A stretch of DNA of 64,000 nucleotides from Cliona cf. orientalis (GCA_963930775.1 OZ005706.1:1116001-1180000), one strand, 5' to 3'; numbered from the stretch's first letter, positions 22,797 to 36,739 are shown. Numbers and translations are program-made. Notes: a model not told the origin generated them from the letters alone.

Positions 22797-23353
22797 CAAT
22801 ATCATAAATGGTACCACTGATTTCGTGCACAACAATAATATCGTCCATGTTTAATAGTTATCATGCTAAAACATCCTCCTGCACACAGATACTACATGTA
22901 TTAATTTTTAATCACAAAAATATTATTGCATACATACATCATGGCCATGGTATGTAAAGTAACTACCCTACATGTATAGGGATTTTACCCAAAAGACCAG
23001 TTGCACTTCCTGCACCCCCCCCCCCCCCCCCCCCAGTAGTTCTCACTAAACCAATTAAGTCTATGATATTAATTATGTGGCCAATTTGGAATGCTCTCTG
23101 ACATCATGACCTATTAAAGGTACATTCACAGGAAGTGCACTAACATGCACCAAGAGCATGCACCTTCCACCCACCTCCTTGCTTGTTTTGTACCTCACCA
23201 ATTTCTATGTATGTATAAAAATGCACACTTGGCTATTATAAAACACAGTACACACACGTGCAACACACATGACGAACAATAAAAAAAAAAATCCAAGGAG
23301 AAACTCACTGATTCACGCTCATACATTGCTATAATTTTTATCATGCCAAAAGT
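22797..23353. other. Intergenic spacer between receptors A and B
   Basis: AT-rich with a poly(C) run near 23017 and no supported gene. It presumably includes the 3' UTR of receptor B. Confidence 0.5.
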
Positions 23354-26300
23354 TTAAAATCTGCTGCTGATGTGATCAATTCTCTGCGTAAATATAACCA
23401 TAGGACGTCCTAGCAGTAAGCTAGCTAATCTCTCTACGTTGGCTTCACAATTGAGCACAAACGCGTTGCAGTTTTTCAAGCCACCAGGGATGTACCGCGA
23501 GTCCTTTTCGCTGCGAACTACAACGACAAACTTGCTCTCGACTGCACTGCTCAGTCCATGATTCATCTGCCCAGAAACGTGCTGACTCACACTCCGCACT
23601 AGGGACACTTCGTGACACATCTCCTGTCCATCATAGCACCAATCGTCCCTGAACTCCTCATTGCAGATGCACACTACAAACTTTGCCCGGTCCATTTCTC
23701 GTTGCACCCACGTGCTGGGTGTCATTGGTCTTCCGTGGGATTTCCACTGCTCAGGTGTATCCATATCTGATTCCACGCCGTACATGAGTATTTTGATTCC
23801 ATACTCCTTGAGTGGCACAGCTACAAGCTCCACCTGGTCCTCTATGGATGTCCTTTGGGAGCCAACAATTAGCACCTGGTCTGAATCCGTGTGCCATTCT
23901 GCTATAGATTGTGCACGCCCCTCCATAGAAATAATTTGGTGCATTGAAGACGTTGCAGGTACAAGATCTGATATTTTGACACTGTTGTCGGAACTGCTAT
24001 CCACAGGTGGAGTAGAGGCCAGATCGCTGCTGCAGCTGTTGGCAATCCTTGTATGAGAAGATTCTGCCGGAGAGCAAGCCAGCTGATTTTCTGCCGAGTA
24101 ACTGTACCTCTCCTTGATTCTGCACTGACAGTAGACTATTGTTGCCATGGTGATCATCAGAAATACAACCACAGCGCCTGAAGCAGAGCTGGCGATGACT
24201 ATAGTTGTAACTGTAACATGCCGTACAGGTGCAAATAATACTGTCATCATCCATACTACAGTGGAACCCCTCTATAAGGACACCCCTGAAATGAGGACAT
24301 CTCCCTTAGTCAGGACACCACACATGGTCCCAGCTACACGAAGTTGCATACAAAATGAGCCTTAAAACAAAGACACCTTCTTTAATCAGGACACTTGAAG
24401 CAGAACAGAGGGGTTCCACTGTATTTGATATTTGATTTTCTTACCATTGGTGCTGTAGCGGTCAGTGGCAGAGGTGGCTGCTGGGCTAGCATGGCTCGTG
24501 GACGGTGAGGCAGGTGTGGTCAGGTCTGGTATGAATTGTGATGCACTGGCTTGTGCTTCACAGCTGCTTGCCTCGCACCAGATCCGTGTCCTAACCTAGA
24601 ATATTTTAGCAGAAGCATAGGATAAGAATCATCAACTATAATATTATTGCAATATATTTTACACTGGGCTCTAGGAAGCATCTTGGATATGGAGAGGCTC
24701 ACGCAAATTATGGATCCAAAATTTTAAACCACACTAGCTCACACCCATTGGTTGTTAATGTGCATATTAGCTATATCCAATCTACAGCAGCCCACTACAG
24801 TTGTTGTTAGAGTAGTCCAAGCTGTGATAAAGTGAGGTCACAACTGGGCAGCTTGTTTTGAACAATGGGACAAATAGCTACATGCATGTACGTACAATCT
24901 TATCTATCACTTATCATGTCACATGCAAACTCGAAACTCACCGTCACAGTGTAGTTCAGCCCAGGTTCCACGGCGCATGTGACACTGGTCTGGAAGGTTA
25001 GTATAAACAGTACACAATGAATACAATAACTGTGGAGATGTGACAAGTGCTAATTAGCCTCGTGCATGCCTTTTATCTTAGCTCAGTGTAAACTTTCTGC
25101 CCCCTAGAGCAGATGGAAGCTTGAAGACGTTAATATCAATTTTATCACGTAAAGTCTACTAGAAAATCGCTTGTATGCCAGAAGAAACCAATCGACAATA
25201 CTGATCAGTAAATGTAGTAGCAAGCAGTGATATTATTGTTTTACTATAGTAAGCGTTATCTACAACACCCGATAAGATCTTTACCGAGTCAGAAACATTG
25301 AAGGTGTGTGTCCCTTGAGTGGAACTGAGTGTGAGGTGGTAGGTTTTGCCACGGAGAGTCTGGTACTTAAAAGCATCGGGCTTAGACCAAGACACTTGAA
25401 GTGTTGACAGAGCAGAAGTACTAGTTGGCTGTACGGTCAAATTTTTTACTCGTCCAATACTTCCACCTATAGAATGACATTGTGGTACTGCTTTGGTGAA
25501 GTGACACGAAGTAACTATAGTATAGCCTCGTCCCAGGCCCAGTCTCCCCAAACATTGAAAACATGGGAGTGGCCTGGGGACGAGGCTAAATATAGCACAC
25601 GCACACACAAGAAGTATAAACCACCACGAGCACCTACATACTCCATAGTTCACATACTATTGCATGCTAGCTACGTATATATACAATATTTCATGACTGA
25701 ATTATCCATGCACATGAATGTATTATAATATAATTTCTAACCAATAGGTTGATTGCAGAGATGAGAGGGGAAATCATGGTGATTGACAAACTCCAAGCAC
25801 TTAGATCCAATAAAGAAGTTGTGGACGTAGTGAAAGTTCGACCCACTAGAATTCCGTAGACAGAGCTATATAATAATAATTATGATGATGATTGGCCTAT
25901 AGCTAGTAGTGGCTACCACATTAAACAATCGAATTTTTTGGTCGCAGTCTCACGCTAGGAATATACAGGGTGCATGGTGAAAATTTTGTTGCTGTATGTG
26001 ACAATTGCATAGTGTAGCAAAGTGCACTTACATGAAGACTTCCTTGTTCAGCACTGCTGAAATAAGCTGTGCGATTGATAGATACCTATATGGAAAGATT
26101 AGTGCTATAATAATATTATTATTATTACAATGCATGGCTGCACACACCTCATGCCCATTCTGAGTGGAGCCACAGGTACATCTATTACCAATAATCATGG
26201 TCGCTCCATGATCAGTCATCATCATCACATAGTCTATAATATTACATAGACGGTAAAAAAAATAATATGGCATTTGAGGCTTGTCTTATCATATATACCT

Positions 26301-27800
26301 GTGAGGTTCCTCACTGATGCTGTGGCCGTGAATTGCATATGGTTCGGCACAGAGTACATGATACTAATGGGAAAATGACTTGTGTTGATGTTTCTAGCTT
26401 GCTCTCCATTACAGAAATTGGGCCCGGGGAGAAAGCAGTTACAGCCTCCTATATAATATAATGAAGCAAAGGAATTATAATATTATTATTACTATGCATG
26501 CTGTATTACGCATGCACCAGTATGGTTCACGGTTCCATGAGTACTTCGTGCAGAGTTTATACCTATGATCATTTTTCACCCAACTGCAAATGCCCGGGCT
26601 GTATAATTTATCATTATGCATTTCCTTAAAGGATAAAGTTCAGACGGGAGGTCTAGATGGCATTGTGTGCTTGCATGTCCAGTCAGCATAACCTTATAGA
26701 GAGAGATAACTGCACAGTATCCTTGAAGTGGAATAAAATATAGTACTACACAAGCCTTAAAAGGTAGGCGACTCTATAGCTGTGAAGTGGTGGTAAAATT
26801 ATAATTCATAATATCAAGCAGGATCTTGTATAGTACTCAAGAGATCATTGTCACCCTTGAGAGGTGATGATATCATAGTGGGTTTGTAGTGTGGAGTCTC
26901 CCTCCCAACATGCAGCATGCTCTGAGTGACTTACGATCATAATCTTGCAAATCAATGCTTTGTCGTGCACACTCCTTGGCACCCTGTACATGAAAAGTTA
27001 TAGCAAGAACATGCATATTATGGTGTATTTGCAACTGACTGTACTATAAATTAAACTATGGAGAATTAGTAATAATTATTATTATTAGCAAGAGTTGCAC
27101 ATGAGCCAGGATTGAAAAGTTTAATGACAATTTTTATGGACCCGGCTATTTCTGCTGAGTATAGCTACAACAACTCTTCTACTCTAGTTGTTTATCGGTC
27201 GGCACGTTAGCTTTAGCACATTAAGTTGTTAAACCACTGATTACCTAACACTACCATAACTGAGAGATCCATCCTGCTGTAGAGTTATTGCTGAAACTAA
27301 ATATGTGATCCGGAGCCTCCTTATCGGTAGGGCTCGTATAATTTATGCCTTTTTAATGTAATCGGAGGGAGAAGGAAAATATTCATACATGCTCCTGTAT
27401 GCTATAATTTGCACACTGTTTAATAGTCCATCTGGCAAAGGATTAACGAGTCAATGGCCAAGCATCACTTCAGTATAGGACAAGCCTAAAATAACTTATA
27501 ATTTACTGCAAGGGGGGCAAGCACTGATCTAGTTAAAATTGTTTAATTAATTTTCAAGACTGCATGGCAGGTTTTTACTTCAATAGTCTACTTTACCTCT
27601 GTCACTCGTGGGCATCCTTCACCGCCATGAATCCTATCATACCGACCCCCATCAGTCGTTGCAGTACAGTTGGGCACCTGCAGCGGGGCAGCGCCGGCCT
27701 CTGCATCCACCACCGACAGTAGCGGGCCACTTCTTTCAGAGAGCAGATCTAGAGCGGTGCTCCACAGCAACACTAAAGCAAGGAGGCTCGACGCAGACAT
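23354..27800 (-). CDS. SEFIR-domain transmembrane receptor B (649 aa, 10 exons)
   Basis: Exons on the minus strand: 27800-27597, 26983-26935, 26448-26299, 26233-26148, 26085-26032, 25865-25742, 25466-25285, 24989-24942, 24595-24445, 24255-23354; phases agree, 1950 nt. Signal peptide MSASSLLALVLLWSTALDLL. Ectodomain Cys exons (GCNCFLPGPNFCNGEQ; MIIGNRCTCGSTQNG) are followed by an FN3-like exon (LSTLQVSWSKPDAFKYQTL). A short Ser/Thr/Pro stalk and a membrane helix at about 362-390 (SGAVVVFLMITMATIVY) follow. The SEFIR region shows DQVLIVGSQRTSIEDQVELV, STWVQREMDRAKFVVCIC and NEEFRDDW. The acceptor of the last exon abuts a MITE. A further candidate exon near 26690 was omitted because it brings an in-frame stop. 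Confidence 0.83.
24257..24423. repeat. TA-flanked MITE abutting the last-exon acceptor of receptor B
   Basis: The ends TACAGTGGAACCCCTCTATA and AGAGGGGTTCCACTGTA are near-perfect inverted repeats bounded by TA, with internal GGACAC/GTGTCC words as in 2191-2387. On the minus strand the element ends ...CCACTGTA and the next base completes the AG of the splice acceptor. Confidence 0.8.
25523..25588. repeat. Short hairpin repeat in receptor B intron 6
   Basis: The arms TAGCCTCGTCCCAGGCC and GGCCTGGGGACGAGGCTA pair almost perfectly around a loop of about 30 nt. It is related to the hairpin at 63366-63447. Confidence 0.65.
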
Positions 27801-29409
27801 TGCCCTAGCTCTTTCGCTATGCTTTCACTACGTGTGCACTGCGACTACAATGTCACGAAGTGAAGGTGACCCTAGGCCCTCCGCCCCTCTACAAATGACA
27901 CGCAAATCTAATTATACCAGCTGGTGGGATGTCACGACTTCCTTTGTAGCGGTTCGTTGCATGCATCATTTCGCGCTCGCATTTTTTAATGCGTTTGCCA
28001 CCAATTTGCAGGTGAATTAATTTTTATATCCTCATCCCCAGGCCCTCTATCTCTTAGCTTTTGAACGTTGCATGCAAAAAGCGGGAGGGACGAGGCTATA
28101 CTATAGGTGAATTTTGTTCCAGCATTGAGTTACTGATGTTAATGATGACATGATTGAGATCCATGCAATAATTCTGATTAGGGAATGGCTACTCTGTGCA
28201 TCCATGCGTACCCACACATGTACATGAGGACTTATCTCACGAGCCAGCCCTGCGTAGGAAGGGCTGGCTCACAAGACTACACGAGGACAGTTAGCAGTAC
28301 CACAATGATTTGCATCATGTAGCAATAATCCTAACCATAGGCAACATTTTTTTATAATATTATTATTATGGAAAATTTACAGGTTTATATGAGCTTTTTA
28401 CAAGTTTATATGGGAAATAGATACCTGCTTCTGATCAATCAGATCACAGTATTTTGGATCTAAAGCAAATTTGCATAATGCACCATTTTTGTGAACCAGG
28501 AAATAGGACAATGAGCAGAACAGCTGCAGGCTACTCCTCATGAGATAATCACATATGGAGCTTTCCCTCCCCCTTTGAACAGTCTGAGTCCACACAAATT
28601 ATACTCCTATATAAGAAGTTTGTGGTTTAATCACATGCCCCCTCCTCATGCTCAAGTTCACACCAGGTAGGTCCTGTGATACTGAACCATCCCCAGCTCG
28701 GAATGCCTGGCATGACATCATTCATTCATTGATTGCACATCACATCATGATCATGGATCAATAAAAGTGCAGACACCAGGAAATGAAAAATACACTCCAT
28801 AATAGTAATTATTGTACAGAAGGGTGACTCTATAATATTATTATTATATATATAAGTAGGGATGGCATGGACACTCCATATAATATTATTACATAAACAC
28901 CCAAATATCTCAAAACAGGTAATCTAAGTGTCAAAATCAGAATCTCCAGCTCTAATTGTACAGAAGGGACAGGATAACAATCTTGTATATTATTGTTATA
29001 TCTCATTAGGAGATCTTGCGTTAATTTTAGACTTGAAACACTTCTGTACATGTCATGAAAGCTTGCAGAGATTATCTTTCCCTTTCATTACAATCATGTA
29101 CACCGGCACAACACAGGATGTGTAATGTTTATTAACTCTAGTTATAAATGACCTGATCATGTGATTTCTCGGAGGTAGTCAATGTCAATACAAGTCAGTA
29201 CAACAAATGCTGCACCCACATAAAAAATCTCCCCATTTGCCACAAACTCAATACAAAACATAACTATGCAATCACACACACACACACACACACACACGTT
29301 AACATAAAATTAAATTATAATACACACAATCGTAACTTTATGCACACCACACACACAAAATTGTTTGGTATCACGATAATAATGTTATAATGAATACGAG
29401 ATAAAATTC
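27801..29409. other. Intergenic region between receptors B and C
   Basis: No supported gene. It holds the receptor B promoter, a 30-nt hairpin (GAGCCAGCCCTG / AGGGCTGGCTC, 28239-28268), a (CA)n run near 29277 and the receptor C 3' UTR. Confidence 0.45.
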
Positions 29410-32400
29410 TCATTCTGATGAAGGTAATGACATGGAGTGTGAGGGAATTCCCCTCACGAATCTTACAATGTCCTCAACATTGCCCACCGAGAATTGCCGA
29501 GGATCAGCTTGAAGGTATTTCGTCGGAATATACGACTTGTCTGCCGGATCGATAAGTATGATAGCGTACTTGGACAAACACTCGTTCTGTTGGACGGCAG
29601 CGTGTACCAAATGTTTCAACGATGGCACCAGAGGCAACGAGTGTGTACCGCCTTCTCTGTTCTCCCAGTCGTTTTTGAACTCTTTATTGCAGATGCACAG
29701 CACGGCGGTTGCCATGGCGATCTCGTACTCCAGCCACTGCGAGGGACTCTCCTTGATGCACGCAAAGTCATGTGACTGAACCTTGAACCCATACGACTGC
29801 AGCTCGGGTATGAATTGGTGACGGATCAACTCTTGGTCTTTTTCGGGCGTAGAAGGAGAGTAGACAACTAACACATGTACAACTGGATCCTTTCGATGAG
29901 AATCTGAAAGAGGCATAACAATATCATAGAATTGTCAATGCCTTTGCCAAGTTCACACCATCCCCCCCCCCCCCCCCCCCCCCCCAAGCAGGGAATAGGT
30001 GCAAAATGTGCTTCAGAGCATTCAGAAAGATTAAAATTTCATAGATGAGACCGTGAGTTTTCATAATATTTCAGGTACGTATATATACTTGTGGTTCAAA
30101 GTTTGAGTACTATAATCATGTATTGGCACTAATCGATGCATATCGATGCAAACGCAGCTTTCCGTTTCACTGGGAGGTATATAGACATGGATATTATAAT
30201 TATGATGACTATACCTTGACTCGAACCAGAGTGATCCTTGAAAAGGGGCGTGGTAGATTCAACAGAGGTGGGCGTGGAAACGTGGCTTTCGTGACCAGAA
30301 CTCCCCAATAGCTTGCCAGATTCTTGCGACGAGCTACTGTGCACAATCACCTCCAGCGCAGGCGGATGGACAGAGCTATCCTTGAGGTGGTGGGAAATGG
30401 ACAACTGCTTACTCAATTTGGAAGTAGAGGCACAATTGAACAGCCCACACTTTGCTGCAAGAGCTATCAGCAGGAATAACAGTACCAGCACAAAGACGAT
30501 ACACAGTACGGATGCCACAATGATCAGAATCCATTCTACATATAAAATTTAATGGTAAGATAATTATACTCTCACTAATATTATTTATTATAATACTCTT
30601 GATTACAGGGAATGAGATCATTCAGTCTATCGTCTACATGTACAATATTATTATCATTATCGGAAACGTGGTGCCAGCCAGTACATGACCACCAGTTGCT
30701 ACAATCATACTTGTGGCCTACCCCCTCCCCTATTCACGTCACACACTCATTGGCCAGGCCAGGGCTGTGGGAGTGTGGTTTACGCACTAGCTGCCATGTG
30801 ATCAAATCATTACAATGACCAATAATTACCCTTAATAATTACAATAGTTATAATATGCTATACAGATTACAACTAACATCAGCTCGGCTGGACAAACAAC
30901 CATCTGCCTATATAATATTACTATAGCTGGCCGGTACGTGTATATATAACATCAATATCACATTGGCTCTGTTGGGAGGGAGTGATGATACTCTCATGTG
31001 ATTCAATTCCTGGTTTACTGATCGGAACAACCGAGTGATAACCTAATGTGTTTGTATAACACGAACGCCAACGCACGTCCTTTGCTCAAAGATAGCTGTT
31101 GGATTCCTATCACCAGTTTTGGGTCTCTACCTGACATGCTGAGAATCATCCCAATTGCTTTTGCAAACATATCTACTGAACTACATACAATGTGTACTTT
31201 CTTATGAAAAGCATATTATTATTTTATAGGGTCAGTGTAAAGGCTCATCGCCATGTACCACTAATAGTTACACAGAGGAGGTAGGACACGCTTGACCTTT
31301 GGCTAATAGTTCACTAATTAAATCGCTATTATAGGCTTTCGTGAAGATTTTAAGAGGATATCGTTGTGATTTTCGAACTCAGCACTATTGATTCAGTGGG
31401 GGAGCCCCTCTTTGTTAGCACTGTAGAGCAATTTTTAGATCCTTGGAATGTTAATCAAAGCTGCTAATTGATATTCCAAAGACCTAAAAATTGCTCTATA
31501 GTGCTAACTAAGAGGGGCTCCCCCACTAAATCTATAGCGCTGAGTTCGAAAATCACAACGATATTCTCTAAAAACCTTCACAAAAGCCTATACTAGCGAT
31601 TTAATTAGTGAACTATTAGCCAAAGGTCAAGCGTGTCCTACCTCCTCTGATAGTTACATATCCAACCTCTTCAGTTGTAAGCTGGATGCCACAATATTGT
31701 AGCAAAGGTAACCACCTTAAAGTACAAAAAAGTTGTCACTGCAATCCCTTTGGTTTGGCTATCACCTTTCAAGTGGCTTAGTTTCCATAGTGATAATCCA
31801 CAAAGCTTTTATAGCAGGCTGAGAGGAGCTAGTACAGACCTTGAAGCTATCAGACACCAAAGGAAGGGATATCTCAAAGCTGATCAAGCTGAGGTTTTAA
31901 AGATTGCACCACCCCCATGGTGATGCTGGCCTGTCAGATAAACTGTAAAACAGACCACATCAATAGTACCAGTGTGTACACTTGTTTTGTATTCTTTGAT
32001 TTTTGGCTTTGTTTTTTGCACCCCTGTTCCAAAGTGAGATGCAAACCACTGTCAACAAAAATTGCAGTGATGTGATACTATTATTATATTATTATTATGA
32101 GAAATCATACTGTACTGATTTCTTCAACAGGTGTGATAACTAGGATCAGCCCCACCCCTTTGTGGGCACCAAGGGAATTTTCCAATCAATACAGACATTG
32201 GGTGAAATACATGCCCTCTGTGGTCACATGATAGATTTCCCACTTAAGAATCAAACCCTTAGTTGCACTTCTTGAGAATCCGTGAACTATCACACTAAAC
32301 ACAACCCTAAGCAAACAAGCTTTCCCAGAGCTGTATAGGAAGCCATAAACTCGTGGTTGGAAATGTATACTCTGGAGGAGGTCCTTCAAGATGTCAGCTC

Positions 32401-34872
32401 AGCAGTAGACTTGCAGCAGTCCATAGCACTAGCCTGGCCAGCTATATAGACCAACCCAGCATAATGAATAGAAGAGGGGGAGTGGGTCTAGCTGGCCATA
32501 GCACATGCAAGCCATGACTGGGGTAAGGTTCCAAATTTAATGCCCTCTCTTTTATTACTGCTAGACAATCTGATTGCACTAAAGGAACACAATACACACC
32601 TTTGATCTGCATAACAGAGATGGGAGTTGCACTAGAGGTATTGGTGACATCGGAATGGGACCCACTAGAAGTGGAAACTGAATCTGGGTCATCACTTGAG
32701 CCGGGAACTTTCACACCCCCCAAGAAGCAGGGGGACGTCTGTGATGACATCGTCAAAATACCAGAACCGGATGCCGTTGCCATGGTAGCAGATTCGGGTG
32801 TGGGTACCGTGATACCACTCAAACAGCAGCTGATATCATCGCAGCCTTGAAACAGGTGGACAAGTTCCTCTCGAGCTTCAGCATTGGGGCAGTACCTGGT
32901 AGTTACACTGTATACTCGAACCTAGAAAATATCAAAAAAGTGCCATAATAACATTATGTCAAAATTTTTTTACGTAAGTTATAATATGGCTAATATAATA
33001 CTGGTGATGAAGATTTAGTGTGAAACTTACTGGAATATCGCTGTCTCTAGACCAATGAAACGGGCCAATAGATACACTTGACTGTTTGTAAAAGTAAAAA
33101 AAAATATTCTATCAATTGCTGACGGTGTTTTGAAATCTAAGTCTTACTGAATTTCGGACGAGAAAGCACGGTAGGCTTCTGTTCTTCATCGTGCAGCTGT
33201 CACTGCCAACGGCAACGATGAACTCGTCGCTCTCCAGCTGACTGCACCACGAGATGTTGACCTGGACCAACTCATCATCACTCTCCCAAGCAGCTGCCGC
33301 CAAGTACTCATCCACCGTCAGTGGGGTGTAGTGCTGCTCTGTGAGAATGAATAAGGAGAACTATCCACAATGGAACTGTTAAACACACCCCGAGGCACTG
33401 TGAGCTAACTATAATAATATTATTATTATTATAAGGACTCCAATACTTATTGTGAATCTGTTGTGATATTGAACAAAGAATTGCATGCAGATTACTATGG
33501 AGGCAATAAGGCTGCTGATAGGAGTAGGTGGTCTCTTCTGCAACATGATCATTATAATATTATTATTATACTAAACCCAGTAGTCTAGAGCATGCACTCC
33601 ATAAGGACACCTCAACTATCCATTTTAATCGGGATACTCCACATAGCCCCAACTAAGTGAATTATGTGATAGCACTATAATTATAATAATATTATAGCTA
33701 GCTATAGCCATGCATGAAATGAGGATACCTTGATCAAGGTACCTCAATTTGTCCCAAAGGCGTGCACAGTACACATTGACTGCAAGCAGAAAGTTTTTTC
33801 AAGTCTCTCTCATCATCACAGACTCACCACAACTTTTCCCATCGCTGTCATTGTACACAGCGTAGAGAGTGTGATCAGGAACTTGAGATAGACTGGTCTC
33901 TATCAGTACATCTGCTGTGTTCATATCTGCACTTAGATCTATGTGTTGAGTAACCACCTACCATAAAATGAGATATATGCATGTGGACTGGTCAAGCTAA
34001 AAAAAATTTCACAGTAACATACTTGAACTTGAGTCAGATACTGCCCAACACTGTGAACACCAAACGACGCAATCTGCGAAAAAATAATCATTTCAAAGGC
34101 CACTATTTGAAATGTCCAGCCAGCTTCTATAATTTATATCCATACTTACGTTGCGTGTACCATCATAAACGCAAGCAACAGTTGATTCCCAGTATCCTTC
34201 TTCTTTATCCTTCAATATCAGCTTATAGTCGGAGTCAGCTTTTAGTGTGAGTGCATGCATGTGTGTACATAATATAATAGACAAATCAGGACAATTCTAT
34301 AATACTACTAGAAAATTCAATCGTCATTACAATCCGTATGGGTTGCATTAACATTAACAGCACTTACAGTCATTTTTATTCCAGAGTGCATGTATGTCAA
34401 AGAAATTTACTCCACACCGCCGACTTGCCACCATCACCAAGCTGGAAACACGGTGGCTCTGTGGTCCAGTGACGCCATCCTCACACTTCTTTCTACTATC
34501 TGCAGGGGTACAAGTTTCTATAACACATCCTACCTATAGTTGCTATGAGGTTTAACTATTACATATTATTATTATAGTGCACATACATGTATGTATGCAT
34601 TTGGAGGTGAATAGCAATTAAAAGACGGATAATCTGTGATCTTCTGTTGACTAACAGCTGCAGGGATTCCATGCAGCGTTCTGGGAACTATTGGCAAAAG
34701 GCTATCAACATGCACAGAATGGCATCAATTGCTCAGTTTATGGTGAAAGTTGACCGATAAGGATACTCAGCTATCCGTCCTGCTTACCTATGACTGCTGC
34801 GTCATCTGCCATATTCAAGATCATCGTAGAAGTGAGAGAAAGATAAACAATCAAGGAAGAGAGGGAGAAGGA

Positions 34873-34958
<86 letters not shown>

Positions 34959-35756
34959 GAAAGCAATAATACACTTCCCATTTCAACAATTTCAAAAGAC
35001 AGTTGAAAATGCTACAGTTATGGCAAAGAGTCCCCCCCCTCAACCCCACACACAATCTCAGCTAAACTACAGCTGTATGCCAGAATACTGAATACACCAG
35101 TCCACTATGTGTTTACACCTTGCCAGCTTCATTTTCTGCTAATTCCTAACCACGCACAATTTCCCCACATACCATTAAATGCCACATGAAAGGTGCAAAC
35201 TTTGGGTTACTTTGCTAGCATTAAAATCCTTCAGTACAATTTCTTATAACAAGTTTATGCACAATCTACACAATAGCAGGCCTAGTTACCTTGGCTCCCG
35301 GTGCAAACGGCTGGATTCTGCAAAATGAGTGCAAAAAGGAGAGTAAAGGGACCATGAGTCCACCCTTGCTTACCAAATTACTACGAAATTTACCGCAATG
35401 GAGGCAGATATGCACACAATTGATAAGAATGCAGGTTTTAAACCCGTGATTTTGTGCCAGTATACTCAATTTAGCCTAGCTTCACTGTATCTTGGTGCTA
35501 TTTTATGGTGCTAATTCGTTAATACCTTATTCTACAAGTTTGGTTCATGCATCGGGTTGAATCGTATCATGCGGCCGAAACAAAACCGACTCACCTGCGA
35601 GCAAAGGGGATTCAGAGAGACGTCAAGACGAGCACAGGCCGCCGCTGCGTTCAGGTTATTATGCTGCAAACTGTAACACTCCGTCTGCGATAAACTTGCT
35701 GCCCTCGAAACTAGGACCTGCACGAAGACTAGCACTGTCACTATCTTCCACTCCAT
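29410..35756 (-). CDS. SEFIR-domain transmembrane receptor C (662 aa, 11 exons)
   Basis: Exons on the minus strand: 35756-35595, 35317-35290, 34517-34368, 34238-34150, 34073-34023, 33957-33828, 33338-33148, 33081-33031, 32921-32600, 30535-30215, 29903-29410; phases agree, 1989 nt. Signal peptide MEWKIVTVLVFVQVLVSRA. Ectodomain exons align one-to-one with receptor D (for example CPNAEAREELVHLFQGCDD versus a GYELAYLFKGCRD segment in D). A stalk with TPESATMATASGSG follows. The membrane helix at about 393-420 is ILIIVASVLCIVFVLVLLFL. SEFIR (about 503-640): VHVLVVYSPSTPEKDQELI, SPSQWLEYEIAMATAVLCIC, NKEFKNDW. The ligand is unknown. The 2-kb intron 9 holds a long palindromic element. Confidence 0.86.
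31272..31650. mobile_element. Palindromic foldback hAT-like MITE in receptor C intron 9
   Basis: Two arms of about 175 bp face each other around a short loop near 31460: the left starts CAGAGGAGGTAGGACACGCT and the right ends AGCGTGTCCTACCTCCTCTG. TAGTTACA is duplicated on both sides (31264-31271 and 31651-31658), an 8-bp target duplication as hAT elements make. No coding capacity. Confidence 0.85.
34877..34956. repeat. (GA)n microsatellite
   Basis: About 80 bp of GA dinucleotides in receptor C intron 2. The Arg/Glu and Leu/Ser ORFs here are artefacts. Confidence 0.95.
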
Positions 35757-35853
35757 GGCTTTCCAAATGCCCGTTTCGTGGAAGGATTTGTGGCAAGTTT
35801 TTGTACGTAAGCACGTGGTACTGGTTTTGCGTGCGGGGCATGTTCATGTCAAA

Positions 35854-35865
35854 TGCGCATGCGCA
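35854..35865. promoter_or_regulatory. NRF1-type palindrome TGCGCATGCGCA upstream of receptor C
   Basis: A perfect palindrome 98 bp upstream of the receptor C ATG (35756). Confidence 0.45.
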
Positions 35866-36739
35866 AAATGATTTCACCGGAGCGTAAGAGGTTGACGACC
35901 TTACGCATACCGGTATTGACAAATGCGTGCCATGGTACATGGTAATGGTCGTTTTATTGCCGAACACTTGTTGGTAATGGTCCCCATTATAGAAAATAGG
36001 ATTTGCACAATGTAATTTTTACTCCTAGTATCAGTGTACTATGCGTGCTTTCTTCATGATCAATGGGTACCCTGTAGAAATGTTTACCATAATTAATTTT
36101 GTGGGAAGACATGTCACCTGCTACGATTGTGCCTGATACTGCCATTTATTTTTGGACAGATAATTGTTTTTGTTGGCCATACCATAAATGCATGAGTAAA
36201 GTTCGTTGACAGCTGTATTAAAGTAAGCATTTTAATTTTTAACTCATTCTTAGTTGCACTCCCTCCATAGGTTACATGCTAGTTTTAGCTATATATCTCC
36301 AGCTAATCATGTTAACCACTGTTTTTTCTTTATGATAATAATTATTTATGCATAAGTATGCAAGGGACACATAAAATAGTGCAGAAAAAGCACTAGTGCA
36401 AAGTATGTATCCATGAGAGTGACATAAAGATTATAACCTGTTGTTATGACGTGAATGACATTAAATTTAATAATAGCTAAGATTTAATGAATGTGTGTTA
36501 ACTGCCTTTTGAAGGAGGGTAAGGATGTGGTGGTTGTTATTGATGAAGGAAGAGAGTTCTGTTCTGTTTTTTTGAGCAGAAATTATTATTATATATATAC
36601 AACGAAAAATATTTTTCAGACGATCAATTTGGAGTGGCTATTGATCCGGCAGTCGACGGCAAGCGAAGCCGGGTAGGACTAGGGTTTGGGGTAGGGTTAG
36701 GGGTTCATCTAGGGTAAAATTATGGGTTTAGGCTAACCG
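35866..36739. other. Intergenic, AT-rich
   Basis: No supported gene. A short TAGGGTT-rich stretch lies at 36680-36715 next to the LINE remnant. Confidence 0.4.

Noticed and set aside
26648-26694. Possible extra receptor B exon (YADWTCKHTMPSRPP) after a CTATAAG acceptor
   Set aside because: It runs into TGA without a good donor and breaks the phase, while exons 2 and 3 join correctly without it. It may be a decayed exon.
36678-36716. Telomere-like TAGGGTT words
   Set aside because: Only a few imperfect units next to a LINE remnant; too short for an interstitial telomere.
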